Source: Nymphaea colorata
Lineage: Eukaryota > Streptophyta > Magnoliopsida > Nymphaeales > Nymphaeaceae
Reading direction: 5' to 3'
DNA length: 64,000 nucleotides
Assembly (NCBI RefSeq): GCF_008831285.2
Contig: NC_045142.1
Location: forward strand, 18,229,354-18,293,353
The translations under genes were made by a program, and so were the position numbers. A model generated the notes under the pieces. The model saw nothing but the letters and a program-made list of their open reading frames with translations. It did no database searches and was not told the origin of the DNA. How positions within the stretch are numbered: the stretch's first letter is position 1; every line of letters starts with the position of its first letter. Positions 24,819 through 35,609 of the stretch are shown piece after piece.

Positions 24819-25500
24819 ATAGGGGTTGATGCAATGATCATGATGGAGGCAGGTAAGAGACTAGTACATGTTTCAAACTCTTGTGACATCAATCCACTCT
24901 GCTGCGAAAGGAAAATACTCATACGTAAGTGACTGTAAAACACCAAAAGCAACTTTGGACCCGAATACACGAATAGACTGTAAAACAAGTAGCAGTAACA
25001 AAAATCTTATTAAGAAACAAAGGATTGTAATTCTAAATTTTAAAAAGATGTTTTATATTTGAGAATATGATTGTTGGTAGGGGCAGAGCCAGAAATTTTT
25101 TATGAGGGAGTTCGAATTAAATTTTTAAATTTTGACTAGCGCCAAAATTATTATTTTTTTATTTTTTATATAGAACAAGTAAAATTTTTTAAAATTTACA
25201 TGTAATTTTTTTTTTTAAATTGAGATCGGACCATGAGTTATAGACTGAAAATTACCATAATGCCCTAAGTGGTTAAATGGAAAACCCTCCCTTATAAGGG
25301 CAAAAGTGAAACCCAAACACTTGTTTCCCATAAAATTACCAAAATGCTCCTCTGCTGCAATTTTCTCATGTCTAACAAACAATAACATTAGATTAAAAGG
25401 TGAATTAATGGAGTTTTGGTTATTTTCAGCTAATAATTTGTGATCTTATAACACACGTATTCGGTCACATTTCGGGAAAGGGCATTTATGAATTTTTAAT

Positions 25501-25672
25501 TTAAAAGGTGAATTTTGTTTGATACTTTTTTTTTAATTAAAAAATAATTTAAATTTAACGGCATGAAAAGAGCATACTTTTTAAATTTAAAAGGTGAATT
25601 TTGTTTGATAACTTTTTTTAATGAAAAAATTAATTTAAATTTAACGGCATGAAAAGAACATACTTTTTAAAT
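25501..25672. repeat. Tandem duplication, 86-bp unit x2
   Basis: TTAAAAGGTGAATTTTGTTT starts at 25,501 and at 25,587. Both copies include the AACGGCATGAAAAGA word and differ by a few substitutions and indels in A/T runs. Confidence 0.8.
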
Positions 25673-26153
25673 TTAAATTTCTTTAGTTCCACTCTCTTTT
25701 ATGTGTAATGCACGCAGCTAAATGAAAAAAAAAATTGAAACCTGAGCAAGCTTTTATTGCTTCATCAAAAGTGAAGTTCTGTTTCTGTAATTTTTACATG
25801 CCGATTAAAAAGTTAAGCCTTTAATTAAAAGTTTAATATGTTAAGAGCAGTCCTTGATATGTTGAGGGTTGCTAGAACTGATTTTCTTACATATGGATAA
25901 CTAGTTTCCACCATATGTAGGAAAAATCTATATATTTATTATTTTTTGCATATACATTTGTAAAAAGAAAGAGAACGAATGAAGTGTAATGCCTTCTAGA
26001 AAAAAAACTTATAATAAACACTTCCTTTAAGATCAACTCTAGCCAGTTATGCTAAGCCCTTTAATTTCCATTTTATTGTTATGAATATGGGCAGGGCCAT
26101 GAGCATGGCGTTTGGAATTGGGTACTCATCTTGTCATGCCCTATTTTGCAGTT

Positions 26154-26545
26154 GTAACGCCCTAAAATTTTAATCTCATATTGAAAATTGTGAGAGATAT
26201 TTAAGGGTTTATAATAAGATTATTAAATAAATGGTTTTCCTAATTCTTAACATTTTGAGGGTTGAGGTCGAAACTGTTAGGAGGCGGGTTAAGCCCGAGC
26301 TTAGAAGTGGAACAGGTTGTTACAATGATGTTAGGTTCAATTCAATACTCGGACCTAAGGTCTCATACGTGCGGAGATACACATATTGAAGATTGTGAGG
26401 GATCTTAAGGGCTTATAGAGAAGGTTATTTATATAGATAGTTGTCATGTTTTGTTTCCTATCCTTTTGAGGGTTGAAGTCGAAAGGTTGGGATTCGTAGG
26501 AGTCTGAGCTTAGAAGTGAGTCGAATTGTTACAATGGTTAGGGAC
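26154..26545. repeat. Diverged direct duplication, LTR-like ends
   Basis: Two related passages follow each other. Each has CATATTGAAGATTGTGAGGG-like sequence, then GAGGGTTGAGGTCGAAA, then GAGCTTAGAAGTG and a GTTACAATG end. The first begins TGTAACGCCC and ends GTTGTTACA, which resembles a short LTR. No coding sequence or clear target duplication was found. It may be two solo LTR fragments or one duplicated fragment. Confidence 0.45.
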
Positions 26546-27348
26546 AATAGTTGGTTGAGTCGCTGAGTTGGCTCGAGAATGACCCAAGTCAACTCGAATC
26601 ACTAGAAAACCGGGTTACAAGTCAATGTTGGTCTGGCTTGCCCTTGACTTAGGCCGACTCAGCCCTAACTCGCCTGATTCAGGTTATTTTAAGACTTGAT
26701 CAAATCAACAATATTTCAATTATTTACAATCTGATTAGCCTCATTCCTCATCAAAATGTTTCAATTCGGATTTCAGTGGCTCCCTGTGCAGAGATGGTGA
26801 ACTCTTTGCATCACGCTCGTAGACAGCTCATTTTCTATTTTTCTTTCAATCCCGTTGCTAAGGTCATTGAAATGTTGTTTAAGCCTATGCACTAGAGCTA
26901 AGGAGACGTTTTGGGACATCTGGAATTGAATTACTGTCAACTTAGTTTAGTTTACTTGCCGATTAATTTTTTACAAGTTTATTTATAAATAACTTAAGGT
27001 TTTTATTTTTTTTATGTTTTCTATCATTTTAAAAATGAATAAAATAAATACTTTTTTTCTGATTTATCTGAAAGGTGGAGGAGAGGTAACTGGAAAGTAG
27101 ACCTGTACAAAAAAGTGAAAAGATGACGCGCGGGTGGCATTTTAAGGGGAGAGAGAGAGAGAGGGAGAGAGAGGGGCCAAACTGAAAAAAGAAAAAAGAG
27201 AAGGGCGGTAAAATGGAAGCTTAGTTCCATTTCCCTGCGTCTTGGAAAATGAAAGATTATAGAAAGTAACGGAAATGCTCGTGTAAAGGAGGAAAAAGGG
27301 GTAAAGGCCCGGAAAAGGAAAAACGTACGTTGCATAAGATCCGGCAAA

Positions 27349-27420
27349 AGGTCCCACCGAGATTTGAACTCGGGTTACTGGATTCAGAGTCCAATGTCCT
27401 AACCACTAGACCATGGGACC
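27349..27420 (-). tRNA. tRNA-Gln (CUG)
   Basis: A 72-nt cloverleaf on the minus strand. The 7-bp acceptor stem pairs GGTCCCA with TGGGACC, and the T arm contains GTTCAAATC between CCGAG and CTCGG. The anticodon loop ACTCTGAAT places CTG at positions 34-36. There is no encoded CCA and no intron, as expected for a nuclear tRNA-Gln. A T follows the acceptor stem as discriminator. Confidence 0.95.
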
Positions 27421-27674
27421 TCTGGCATTCGACCTGCTCAATCTTTTCTATTTGATAAATTAATACTTATCTTTAAAACTTTCGCTCATCTTTAACTTAG
27501 TGTTGCAAAAATTAGAAATTCGATCTCGATTCCAGGGTTCATCAATTTGATGTGAAAAAAAAGAGATAAAAGAAAAACGTAGAAGAAACGAGAAAATATA
27601 AATGAATAAACGTAAGAAAATACATAAAGTATTATCGTGGGGAGACCAGTTTTAAAAAAAGTTAAAAGTAGAAT

Positions 27675-27748
27675 CGCTAGAGGAAGGGCTTGAACCTTCG
27701 ACCTTATGGTTAACAGCCATACGCTCTAACCAACTGAGCTACTCCAGC
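27675..27748 (-). tRNA. tRNA-Asn (GUU)
   Basis: A 74-nt cloverleaf on the minus strand. The acceptor pairs GCTGGAG with CTCTAGC (wobble pairs tolerated), the D arm reads TAGCTCAGTTGGTTAGAGC, the anticodon loop CTGTTAACC gives GTT, and the T arm contains GTTCAAGCC. No intron and no CCA. It lies 254 bp upstream, in transcription order, of the tRNA-Gln gene. Each is presumably an independent RNA polymerase III unit with its own internal A and B boxes. Confidence 0.95.
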
Positions 27749-28992
27749 TTCAATGGTGTAGTTTACTCGGTATTAGTGAAAATGATTGGATTTTGAGGTA
27801 AAGGGCAATTGAATTTGTAATGAAGAACATCACACAATTGAAAACAAACAAAGACTTTCAAATTTAAAAAAAAGGTTGGGTATAAAATTGGCCAAGATGG
27901 TCAGACATACAAAACAAGGCTAGTCGCAAAGGACTGCATACAAACAAAAGGGTTGGCTATTGTCGAAGCACTGACATGTAACTTTTGATGGAGCCAGTGC
28001 CAGCTAGATGTGAAAAATGTTGCTCTACAAAGAGACTTAGAATAATCAATAATGTTGTTTATGGAGTTATAACAAAGGCACGATGGAAACCCGTCTTTCT
28101 TCAACCGTAGTTCGCTACTTCACTTGTACATCTAGTTTGAAATTGAACTTTTCTTCCTTAACATAGCGAGATCTCCCTCACAGCTCACAGAAAAATTGAG
28201 AGGGAGCTTTTAAAGTTTAAACAAAAACTGGGGGTCAGACCCCCCTCTTTTCATGCCTTTCTCATGTCATGGGATGTGAGACGAATTACACTGTATTGTC
28301 ATGCCTTGTATCATACTATACAGTAAGATACAGTGCATTACACTCTTCTAAGGTGCAAGATGTGTCCAAGTAAAAAGTTAAGATATGTATCGTACAATTT
28401 GCATGATATTGGACAAAACCAAATGAAAGGAGGAATCCCCCTTTTCTCAATAGGAATATGAAAGAGTAAAAGGGTTTAGATGCAAGAAGAAGAATGAGAT
28501 AAGAAGATCCCTGATTTTGAAATATAACAGTTTTGATGCAGCGCAGCAGTAGTCTTGTATGAGGGATTGAGCCTTTATTTCTCTTTATGTTCTTCTTTTC
28601 TTAATGAGAGAACCGTACTTAAGAATTTCTCTGTTGACACCCTAAGGCAACATAGTTTCTAGCATGTGTAGACAGCCGTTGATCGCTGAAGATAAATCTA
28701 TATAAATTTTTTTTCTGCTGCAACTATACTATTGGTGTGAAGCTGCAGATATTGTCGTGGTGTTGCAGATTTAGTATGTTGCAGAAATAGGGTGTTGCAG
28801 ATCTGAAATCTTCTTTATGTATTGTTGCTGTCAACAGATTTAGTATGTTATCTTTGCTGCATTTGTATTCCTGTCGTGGAGTTCTAAAGTGTGCTGTGAC
28901 GTTGCAGAAATAGGGGGCTACAAATCAGAATTTTCCATTGTGTTTTAGTGCTGTCGTAGTGGAATTTTGCTGTAGTGGAGGTGCAAAGACAA
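27749..28992. other. Left flank of the copia element, no gene seen
   Basis: No coding sequence is supported. From about 28,720 to 28,980 there are irregular repeats of a GTTGCAGAAATAGGG-type word, for example near 28,776 and 28,899. This could be leader of an older retroelement, but I found neither an LTR nor a primer-binding site here. Confidence 0.35.
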
Positions 28993-29234
28993 TAGAAACA
29001 CGAACAAGGAGAGGAAGAAAACAACGATCACGATGTAACGTGGAAAAACCCCTCAACTAGAGAGAAAAAAACCACGGATGAGGAGGAGCCGGTGCCCACT
29101 AGCCGCTAGACTCTCTCTCTCTAAGATTTCATTTTTTCATAAGGATTAGGGTTACATGACTTAAGTAGTGCCCAAAACGGGCTACAAGGCGGGTCGGGTA
29201 TGGATCCGGACCCGAAACATACGATCTATCAACA
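28993..29234 (-). repeat. 3' LTR of the copia element
   Basis: 242 bp, about 98% identical to the 5' LTR at 34,211-34,454. Minus-strand start is TGTTGATAGATCG; its far end lacks the final CA. Directly upstream on the minus strand is TTGAGGGAGAG, the polypurine tract. Confidence 0.92.
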
Positions 29235-32200
29235 CTCTCCCTCAAGTTGGGCATACATATCAAACATGCCCAACTTGGATACATTCCTTTCAAATGAAGC
29301 TGAAGGAAGAGCTTTCGTCAGAACATCAGCAGTTTGGTCTTCAGACTTCATGTAAGGTAAAATCAACTCTTTCGCATCAATTCTTTCCCGAATGAAGTGA
29401 CGATCAATTTCAACATGTTTTGTTCTGTCATGAAGAACATGATTGTTGGCTAAGTTGACTGCAGACTTGTTATCACAGCACATCTTCATAGGTCCTTCAA
29501 TCTCTATTCCAATGTCAGTCAGCAATATCTTCAACCATAGTAATTCTGACACTCCCATAGCAACTGCCCTATATTCTGCCTCTGCACTCGATCTAGAGCA
29601 AACATCCTGTCTCTTGCTCCTCCATACAACAAGGTTTCCTCCCAAGTAGACACAGTACCCTATAGTAGATCATCTGGTATCACCACAACCTGCCCAATCC
29701 GCATCAGAATAACCCTCGATTTCCACAGTCTCTTGTTTCACATACAGGAGTCCCTTGCCAGGATTTTCCTTCAGGTAGCATAACACTATGTCCACAGGCT
29801 TCAGATGTGCATCGGTTGGTGTATGCATGAATTGGCTCAAAACATTCACCACAAAGGTGATATCAGGTCTCGTGAGAGTAAGATAAATCAACTTCCCAAC
29901 CAGACGTTGATATCTTCCCTTGTCTTCTTCACAGAGAGGCTCTTCATATCTAAGGCTCAACTTGTGCCCAGTGTCAAACGGGGTAGGAGTAGGTCTACAT
30001 CCCAATTTACCAGTTTCTTCCAGCAGATCTAATGTGTATTTCATTTGGTTTAGTACAAGACCAGTACTAGACCTAGCAACCTCCATACCAAGAAAATACC
30101 TTAGCTTGCCAAGATCTTTGAGATCGAATTCTATAGCCAGTAACCCTTTTAGCTTGATAATCTCCTCCTCATCATCTCCTGTGACAATCATGTCATCTAC
30201 GTAGACCAGTAGGAGAGTAACTCTGCTCTCCTTCTTCTTCACAAACAGAGTGTGATCTCCATTTTCTTGTTTGTATCCATCACGTATCATCACTCTTCTC
30301 AGTCGTTCGAACCACGCTCTGGGCGATTGCTTAAGGCCATATAAGGCTTTTTTCAGCTTACAACATTTTTCTGGTTCTTCATATCCTGGAGGCATATGCA
30401 TATATACTTATTCTTCGAGGTCACCATTGAGGAATGCATTCTTAACATCCAGTTGATACATCTTCCACTCCTTCATCACAGCTAGGGATATAACCACCCT
30501 CACTGTTTTCATTTTCGCAACAGGAGCAAAGGTTTCCAAGTAATCAATTCCATATTTCTGGCTAAATCCCTTGGCTACAAGTCGAGCTTTATATCTTTCA
30601 ACACTCCCATCTGGTTTGTACTTGATGGTATACACCCATTTGGATCCAACTAAATGAGCGGCTTCAGGAATCTTCACCACTTCCCATGTCATATTTCTTC
30701 TAAGGGCATCTATTTCTTCTTTCATTGCATCAGCCCACTTGGAGTCACTTTGAGCTTCAGCAACAGTCCTGGGGATCACAGCCAAAGAAAGAGTAGAAAC
30801 AAAACACTTGTAATCTTTTCCAAGTCAGGAATAAGAAACAAAATTATCAATGGGGTGTTGAGTACATGACCTGACACCCTTTCTCAGGGCAATGGAAAGA
30901 TCTTCATTCTTCTTTTCAACCTCATCATGAGTCTCTACGGTAGGACTTGGTTCATCCAGGGAAGGAGTGGCATTGGGATTGAAAGTAGATCTAGCATCAC
31001 AAGTCATCATCTCTGTCCGAGTACCTCGTCTAGAGTAAAACTGTCCAAACAACCGAGGGCCTTCCTTCTCAATGCTAGTGTCACACCTTTCCTCCTTCTC
31101 AGGCACATCAACAGTAGTAAACAATTCTGCTTTCTTGTAGTCCAAAAAATCTATAAACTGAAGTTCCTGTCTCTGAGAATACTCTTCCCTGCTCACAGAC
31201 TGCTCCCCCTGAAGAGGATTCTCACCAAAGTAAGAGGCATGTTCCAAGAAGGTAACATCCCTCGTAACATAAACTCGACCAGTAATAGGATCAATACATT
31301 TGTATCCTTTTTGCGTAGGAGAGTATCCAACAAAGACACATTTGATAGACCTAGGATCAAGTTTCTTGACATTTGGACTGTGATCATGGATAAAACATAC
31401 ACAACCAAAAACACGAGGAGGAAGAGGGAATGGTGGACGACTGCCAGGAAGCAATGAGTGAGGAGTCCTACCATTCAAAACACGACTGGGCATGCGGTTA
31501 ATAAGATAGACACTAGTAAGAACAGCATCACCCCAATAGTATTTAGGAAGATTTCTCTGAAATAAAAGAGCCCTGGTGACATTAAGAAGTTGACGATTTT
31601 TCCTTTCAGCTACCTCATTTTGAGGGGGGTGTAACTATAAGATGTCTCATGAACAATCCCCCGTTGTCTAAGAAACTCCTCAACAGGCTGACACATGTAT
31701 TCACGGGCATTATCGGACCGGAAAGTTTTAACATTCGCACCTGATACAAGGAACCTCACTGCGGTCTTTTAACAAGTACACAAACGTAGCACGAGAGAAA
31801 TCATCAATGAAAGTGATAAAATACTGGAAACCTTGACGGGTATGAATTCCCGAAAGTCCCCATACATCAGAGTGAATCAGGGAAAAAGCGTCATTAACAC
31901 AACTAGTAGAAAGAGGATACGAAGCCCTCACATGTTTGGCAAACTGACAAACATCACAAGAAATGGAAGACAAATCAAAGGAGGAACACAAGTCTGGAAA
32001 CAAATGTTTCAAAATTCCAAAAGGTAAATGCCCAAAACGTTCATGGCAGTACATAAAGGACTGAAGACAATCTTCTCTTCTCTTATTTGTCTTGTGGATC
32101 GCTATCAACAGAGCAGTAGCCACACGTATGGGAAGACGATATAATCCATCAGAAGCTAAACCAATCCCAATCCTCTTCCCTATCACCAAGTCCTGCAAAA

Positions 32201-32588
32201 CACAACGATTGGCAGAGAAAATAAGTTCACAATTCAATTCTTTAGTAAGTCTACTGACTGACAAGAGATTTAAAGGAAACTGGGGAACATGTAAAGCGCC
32301 ATGCACATGAAATTTGTCCAACAAGGACAGAGTGCCTTCGCCTGCCACACAGGTAGAGGAACCATCTGTAAGAGAAACACGTTCATTTCCCGAGGACAAC
32401 TTATACTCATGAAACAATTTTGGATTACCTGTCATGTGATGAGTAGCACCACTATCGACAATCCATTCCCCCACAAAAGAGTTACCTGTATCGCCAATAA
32501 CTGCAAGAGCTTGATTAGCCTTTTTCTCATCAGGTGTCGCGGCCTGGTTTACATTGATCCGACCCAAGTAGGCCCTCAGTTCACGAAG
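29229..32588 (-). pseudogene. copia pol, broken by stops and frameshifts
   Basis: Protease shows WIVDSGATHHMTGN. Integrase has the H-H-C-C zinc region (about 32,000-31,880), with SIHSDVWG-like and FIDDFSRATFVYLLKDR. RT has GLKQSPRAWF and the YVDDMIVTGD catalytic site, and RNase H shows DADWAG...SSAEAEYRA and DNKSA. Breaks in transcription order are: a small deletion with frameshift at about 31,740 between KDRSEV and the integrase core; a 1-bp frameshift in a C-run at about 31,627; in-frame TGA at about 30,825; in-frame TAA at about 30,408; and in-frame TGA at about 29,670. All the long pieces otherwise share one frame. An in-frame TAG at about 32,589 separates it from gag. Confidence 0.9.
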
Positions 32589-33503
32589 CTAGTCAGCAGA
32601 AATGGAGACTTTTTCTCCACTGGATGTTTGCACCTCAGACACAGGCATCCTCCCAATAGAAGACCTCCCTTTGTTTCCCTTCTTCTCTGAATGAAGATCC
32701 CAACAATAATCCACGGTGTGACTAGTTTTCTTGCAGTGAGTGCACCGGCGAAGGGATCTAGACGGGCCAGGACCACGACTCACAAGAGCAGATCTCTCAT
32801 GATAGGGCACAAGTTCCCTCTTCCCTTCATTTGTAACCAGCCTTCTCTGTTCTTCCGCTTCAACACAGGAGTACACATCTTCAATACTGGACACCTCTCC
32901 TGAATTCAGAATCTGGCTTGTAACACCTCCAAACTCATCATTTAAACCTGCTAAAAAGAGGAACACCCTGTTTTCCCATTCATGAGCAACATAAAGTGTC
33001 TGATCATGGGGACAACGCCAAGGAATATCAGAATGATAGTCAAGCTCCCACTTGGCTTTCAAAGCCCCATAATACTCTGCAACAGAAGAGTTCCCTTGTC
33101 GAATGCCATAGACTGTCTTCATTACTTGGTAAGTACGAATTGCCGTTTTCTTTTGGCCATACATTTGCTCTAGGACCACCCACATGTCTCTAGCAGTCTT
33201 CTTCCGAAGGATAAGGGGCTGAATATCGGCAGAGACGGAGTTGACAATCCAAGTTTTCACTTGATTATCCTCAAGAAACCAAGTATGCCACACACCACTT
33301 GTTCTTGCTGGTTCGGGGTTGCTCCCGTCGATATAGGCCATCCGACCACGGCCAGCAATCCTCATAGTCATAGCAGGCGACCACGAGAAATAGTTCTCCT
33401 TTGTAAGGCGAAGAGTGATGACCTGCATGAGAACATTCTCAGTTCTAAAAGCCCCGATTTCAGTTTGATTTGTATTGACGGTTGACGTGAAAGAAGCTGC
33501 CAT
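32589..33503 (-). pseudogene. copia gag ending at an in-frame TAG
   Basis: The retroviral-type capsid polyprotein (UBN2/gag-polypeptide type) starts at Met 33,503 (MAASFTSTVNTNQ). It contains NYFSWSPAMTMRI, MYGQKKTAIRTYQVMKTVYG and a nucleocapsid zinc knuckle CTHCKKTSHTVDYC of the CX2CX4HX4C form. It ends at TAG about 32,589, and the same frame then continues into pol. Most plant copia elements have one gag-pol frame, so the TAG is probably a CAG-to-TAG mutation, though a readthrough stop cannot be excluded. The frame is also open upstream to 33,638. Confidence 0.85.
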
Positions 33504-34198
33504 AATCACAGACCAGTCTAGCAATGGGCACGGGCGACGATAAAACACGAGAGGCACCGGCGGAATACCAAAGGGCGATGTCCGGTCGGCAGCAAGGGCA
33601 GCGACAGGGAGAAAGGAAGCATCAGCACAACACAGCACAAAAAATAGCAGATAGGCAGGGAGCAGGCAACGGACAAAACAGAGGAAAACGCCAAAACCTC
33701 ACCGGCGGTAGAGACAGCAAGAGGGCGGCGCCGGAAAAACGAGAGAGCGGCGCTGGGCGGGTCGTCAGAACCAGGCGGAGACAGACCGCCGGAACCAGGT
33801 GGAGGAAGAGGCAGAGCGGCGCTGGGTGGGTTGCAGAACCAGGCGGAAGCAGAGGGCGGCATTAGATCGCCGAAAAACGGGCGGCGCTGGGCGATGCGTC
33901 GGGTGATAGAAAACGGAAGAGAGAGACACCGCTGGGCAGGTCGTCGCTAGGCGGAGGCGGCCGGAACTTGAGCGGCGCTGAGCAGGTCGTCGCTGGGCGG
34001 AGGCGTCGGTTGCGACGGACGAAGCTCGGGCACAGGCGATGAACAGCGCCAGGTGCGTGCGATGAACAGTGCCGGACGAGACGATGAACAGTGCTGGGTG
34101 AGTCGATGAACAGTGCCAGGCGATGAATAGTGTCGGGCGAATCCTCCTCCAACACGAACAAAAGACAAATGACCAACCAGTAACGCCGGAACTTCACG
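33504..34198 (-). repeat. Leader with GATGAACAGTGC tandem repeats
   Basis: The untranslated leader between primer-binding site and gag. About 34,030-34,140 (plus-strand reading) has at least five irregular units built on GATGAACAGTGCCGGGCGA, spaced about 20-30 bp. About 33,720-33,960 has repeated GGCGGCGCTGGGCGG-type words. It is strongly GC-rich compared with the flanks. Reading frames across it are not credible genes. Confidence 0.75.
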
Positions 34199-34210
34199 GC
34201 TCTGATACCA
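34198..34210 (-). promoter_or_regulatory. Primer-binding site (tRNA-iMet), copia element
   Basis: The minus strand reads TGGTATCAGAGCC directly after the 5' LTR end. This is the standard complement of the 3' end of plant initiator-Met tRNA used to prime minus-strand DNA synthesis. Confidence 0.93.
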
Positions 34211-34454
34211 TGTAGAAACACGAACAAGGAGAGGAAGAAAACAACGATCACGATGTAACGTGGAAAAACCCCTCAACTAGAGGGAAAAAAACCACGGATG
34301 AGGAGGAGCCGGTGCCCACTAGCCGCCAGACTCTCTCTCCCTAAGATTTCATTTTTTCATAAGGATTAGGGTTACATGACTTAAGTAGTGCCCAAAACGG
34401 GCTACAAGGCGGGTCGGGTATGGATCCAGACCCGAAACATACGATCTATCAACA
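34211..34454 (-). repeat. 5' LTR of the copia element
   Basis: 244 bp with intact TG...CA ends (TGTTGATAGATCG to GTGTTTCTACA on the minus strand). Nearly identical to the 3' LTR, which supports recent insertion. Confidence 0.93.
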
Positions 34455-34599
34455 AGAGACAAAGACAACATTATTATTAATATTCAGCCGTGGAGTAGCA
34501 GTGTGTATTCTTATTTGAGGCACATTAACTTCACGATATTTTTAAGTTAGATTCAGTCTGCTGTGAACGTCCATATTCGTCTATCTTCAAGGGCTTGTC

Positions 34600-35609
34600 A
34601 TGGCTACAAATCTACAACATGACCCTGGAAATCAGCCAACTGAGGCTGGGATATAGTACAAAGCACTCAAATCCTTTTTCTTTTGGATCTACTATCAAAT
34701 TCGATGAATCTAATTATGATGTTTGGGCTAGAACTTTCATGTTATTAGTTGTTGGACATGGAAAGAAATATATATTAGAAGAAGATGAACCAACAGAAAA
34801 AGTTGGCAAGTATGCACGGTGGGAGGAAGAAAACAGTATAATTAGTGCGTGGCTTATGAATAGCACTCAACCTCATATTGCCGCTGGTCTTTGCTATTAT
34901 AACACAGCTAAAGATATGTGGAATTCGCTTCGGCAGATATACTCTCAAGACAAGAACATCAGCAAAATTCTTCAGGTTCAGCAAGAACTATTACAAATGC
35001 AGCAAGGTGACATGGATTTAACTGAATATTTTACCAAATTGAAGTTTAATTATGAAAAGATGAACTCTTTAAAGCCTCCTTGCAAGCATCGTCTCAAATC
35101 TCACATGGAGCAAATGATAGTTGTTAAATTTCTTGCTGGACTATCATCTGATTATTCTGCAGCCAAGGCACAAATGCTTACAGGGTCTGATTTTCCGGAT
35201 CTTGAGGAGGCCTTCAACAGGCTAAATAGACGAGTGGTTACCCTTCCTCCCTCTACAAATAATTCACAGCCTTCTGCACTTGCCTCATTTGGAGGCACTT
35301 GCCTCATTTGGAGGAGGCCGAAGTGTACAATACCCTTCTCGTGGTAGAGGAAGAGGTCGTGGCCTAGGAGGACGTGGGAGATTCCAATGCACGTATTGCG
35401 GTCGTCTTGGTCACCTAGAGGATATGTGCTGGAACAAAGTGGGTAAACCGAACAAATCTTTGTCCACGACTATGACATCCTCCTCCATACCAGCTTCAAA
35501 CTCTCAGTCCATTAGTATGGATCCCAAGGTGAATCCCACTGCTGCTTCGGTAGATGCCACGTCTCTCAAGTTAACTCCGGCCGAACTTGAATTAATTATG
35601 GAGCATTGA
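34600..35609 (+). pseudogene. copia gag, frameshifted
   Basis: Starts at ATG 34,600 (MATNLQHDPGNQP). That frame soon hits TAG, and the protein continues in another frame from about 34,650 (FDESNYDVWARTFM, DMWNSLRQIYSQ, EYFTKLK). A 19-bp tandem duplication at about 35,276-35,313 (GCACTTGCCTCATTTGGAG twice) shifts the frame again. The zinc knuckle follows as CTYCGRLGHLEDMC (CX2CX4HX4C). It ends in an in-frame TGA at 35,607, after which the same frame goes on into protease. Confidence 0.85.

Larger units (their letters stand above)
20235..27348. other. 7.1 kb AT-rich intergenic stretch, no gene seen
   Basis: The first 250 bp are probably 5'UTR and promoter of SEC15B. Beyond that I find no coding region that survives inspection. 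Contents include poly-T and poly-A runs (for example 23,042-23,059), a (TA)n tract near 24,251, small tandem repeats listed separately, and degraded repeat-like passages rich in GACTCG/GAGTCG words at 21,370-21,560 and 26,530-26,720, probably old transposon debris. Confidence 0.5.
28993..34454 (-). mobile_element. Ty1/copia LTR retrotransposon, young but defective
   Basis: Structure in transcription order (right to left): 5' LTR 34,211-34,454, primer-binding site 34,198-34,210, a long leader, gag, pol in copia order (PR-IN-RT-RH), polypurine tract 29,235-29,245, 3' LTR 28,993-29,234. The LTRs differ at about four substitutions in 242 bp. The 3' LTR also lacks its outermost TG/CA pair. The internal copia order is seen from a D-S-G-A-T protease, then HHCC and DDE integrase, then a YVDDM reverse transcriptase and RNase H. 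No clean 5-bp target duplication is visible, although CAAAGACAA occurs near both ends. The polyprotein is broken at several points, so this copy cannot encode its own proteins. Confidence 0.93.

Noticed and set aside
28993-34454. CRISPR-like or other bacterial defence array reading of the direct repeats
   Set aside because: The direct repeats are two LTRs 5 kb apart with a primer site and polypurine tract; the window is plant nuclear DNA.
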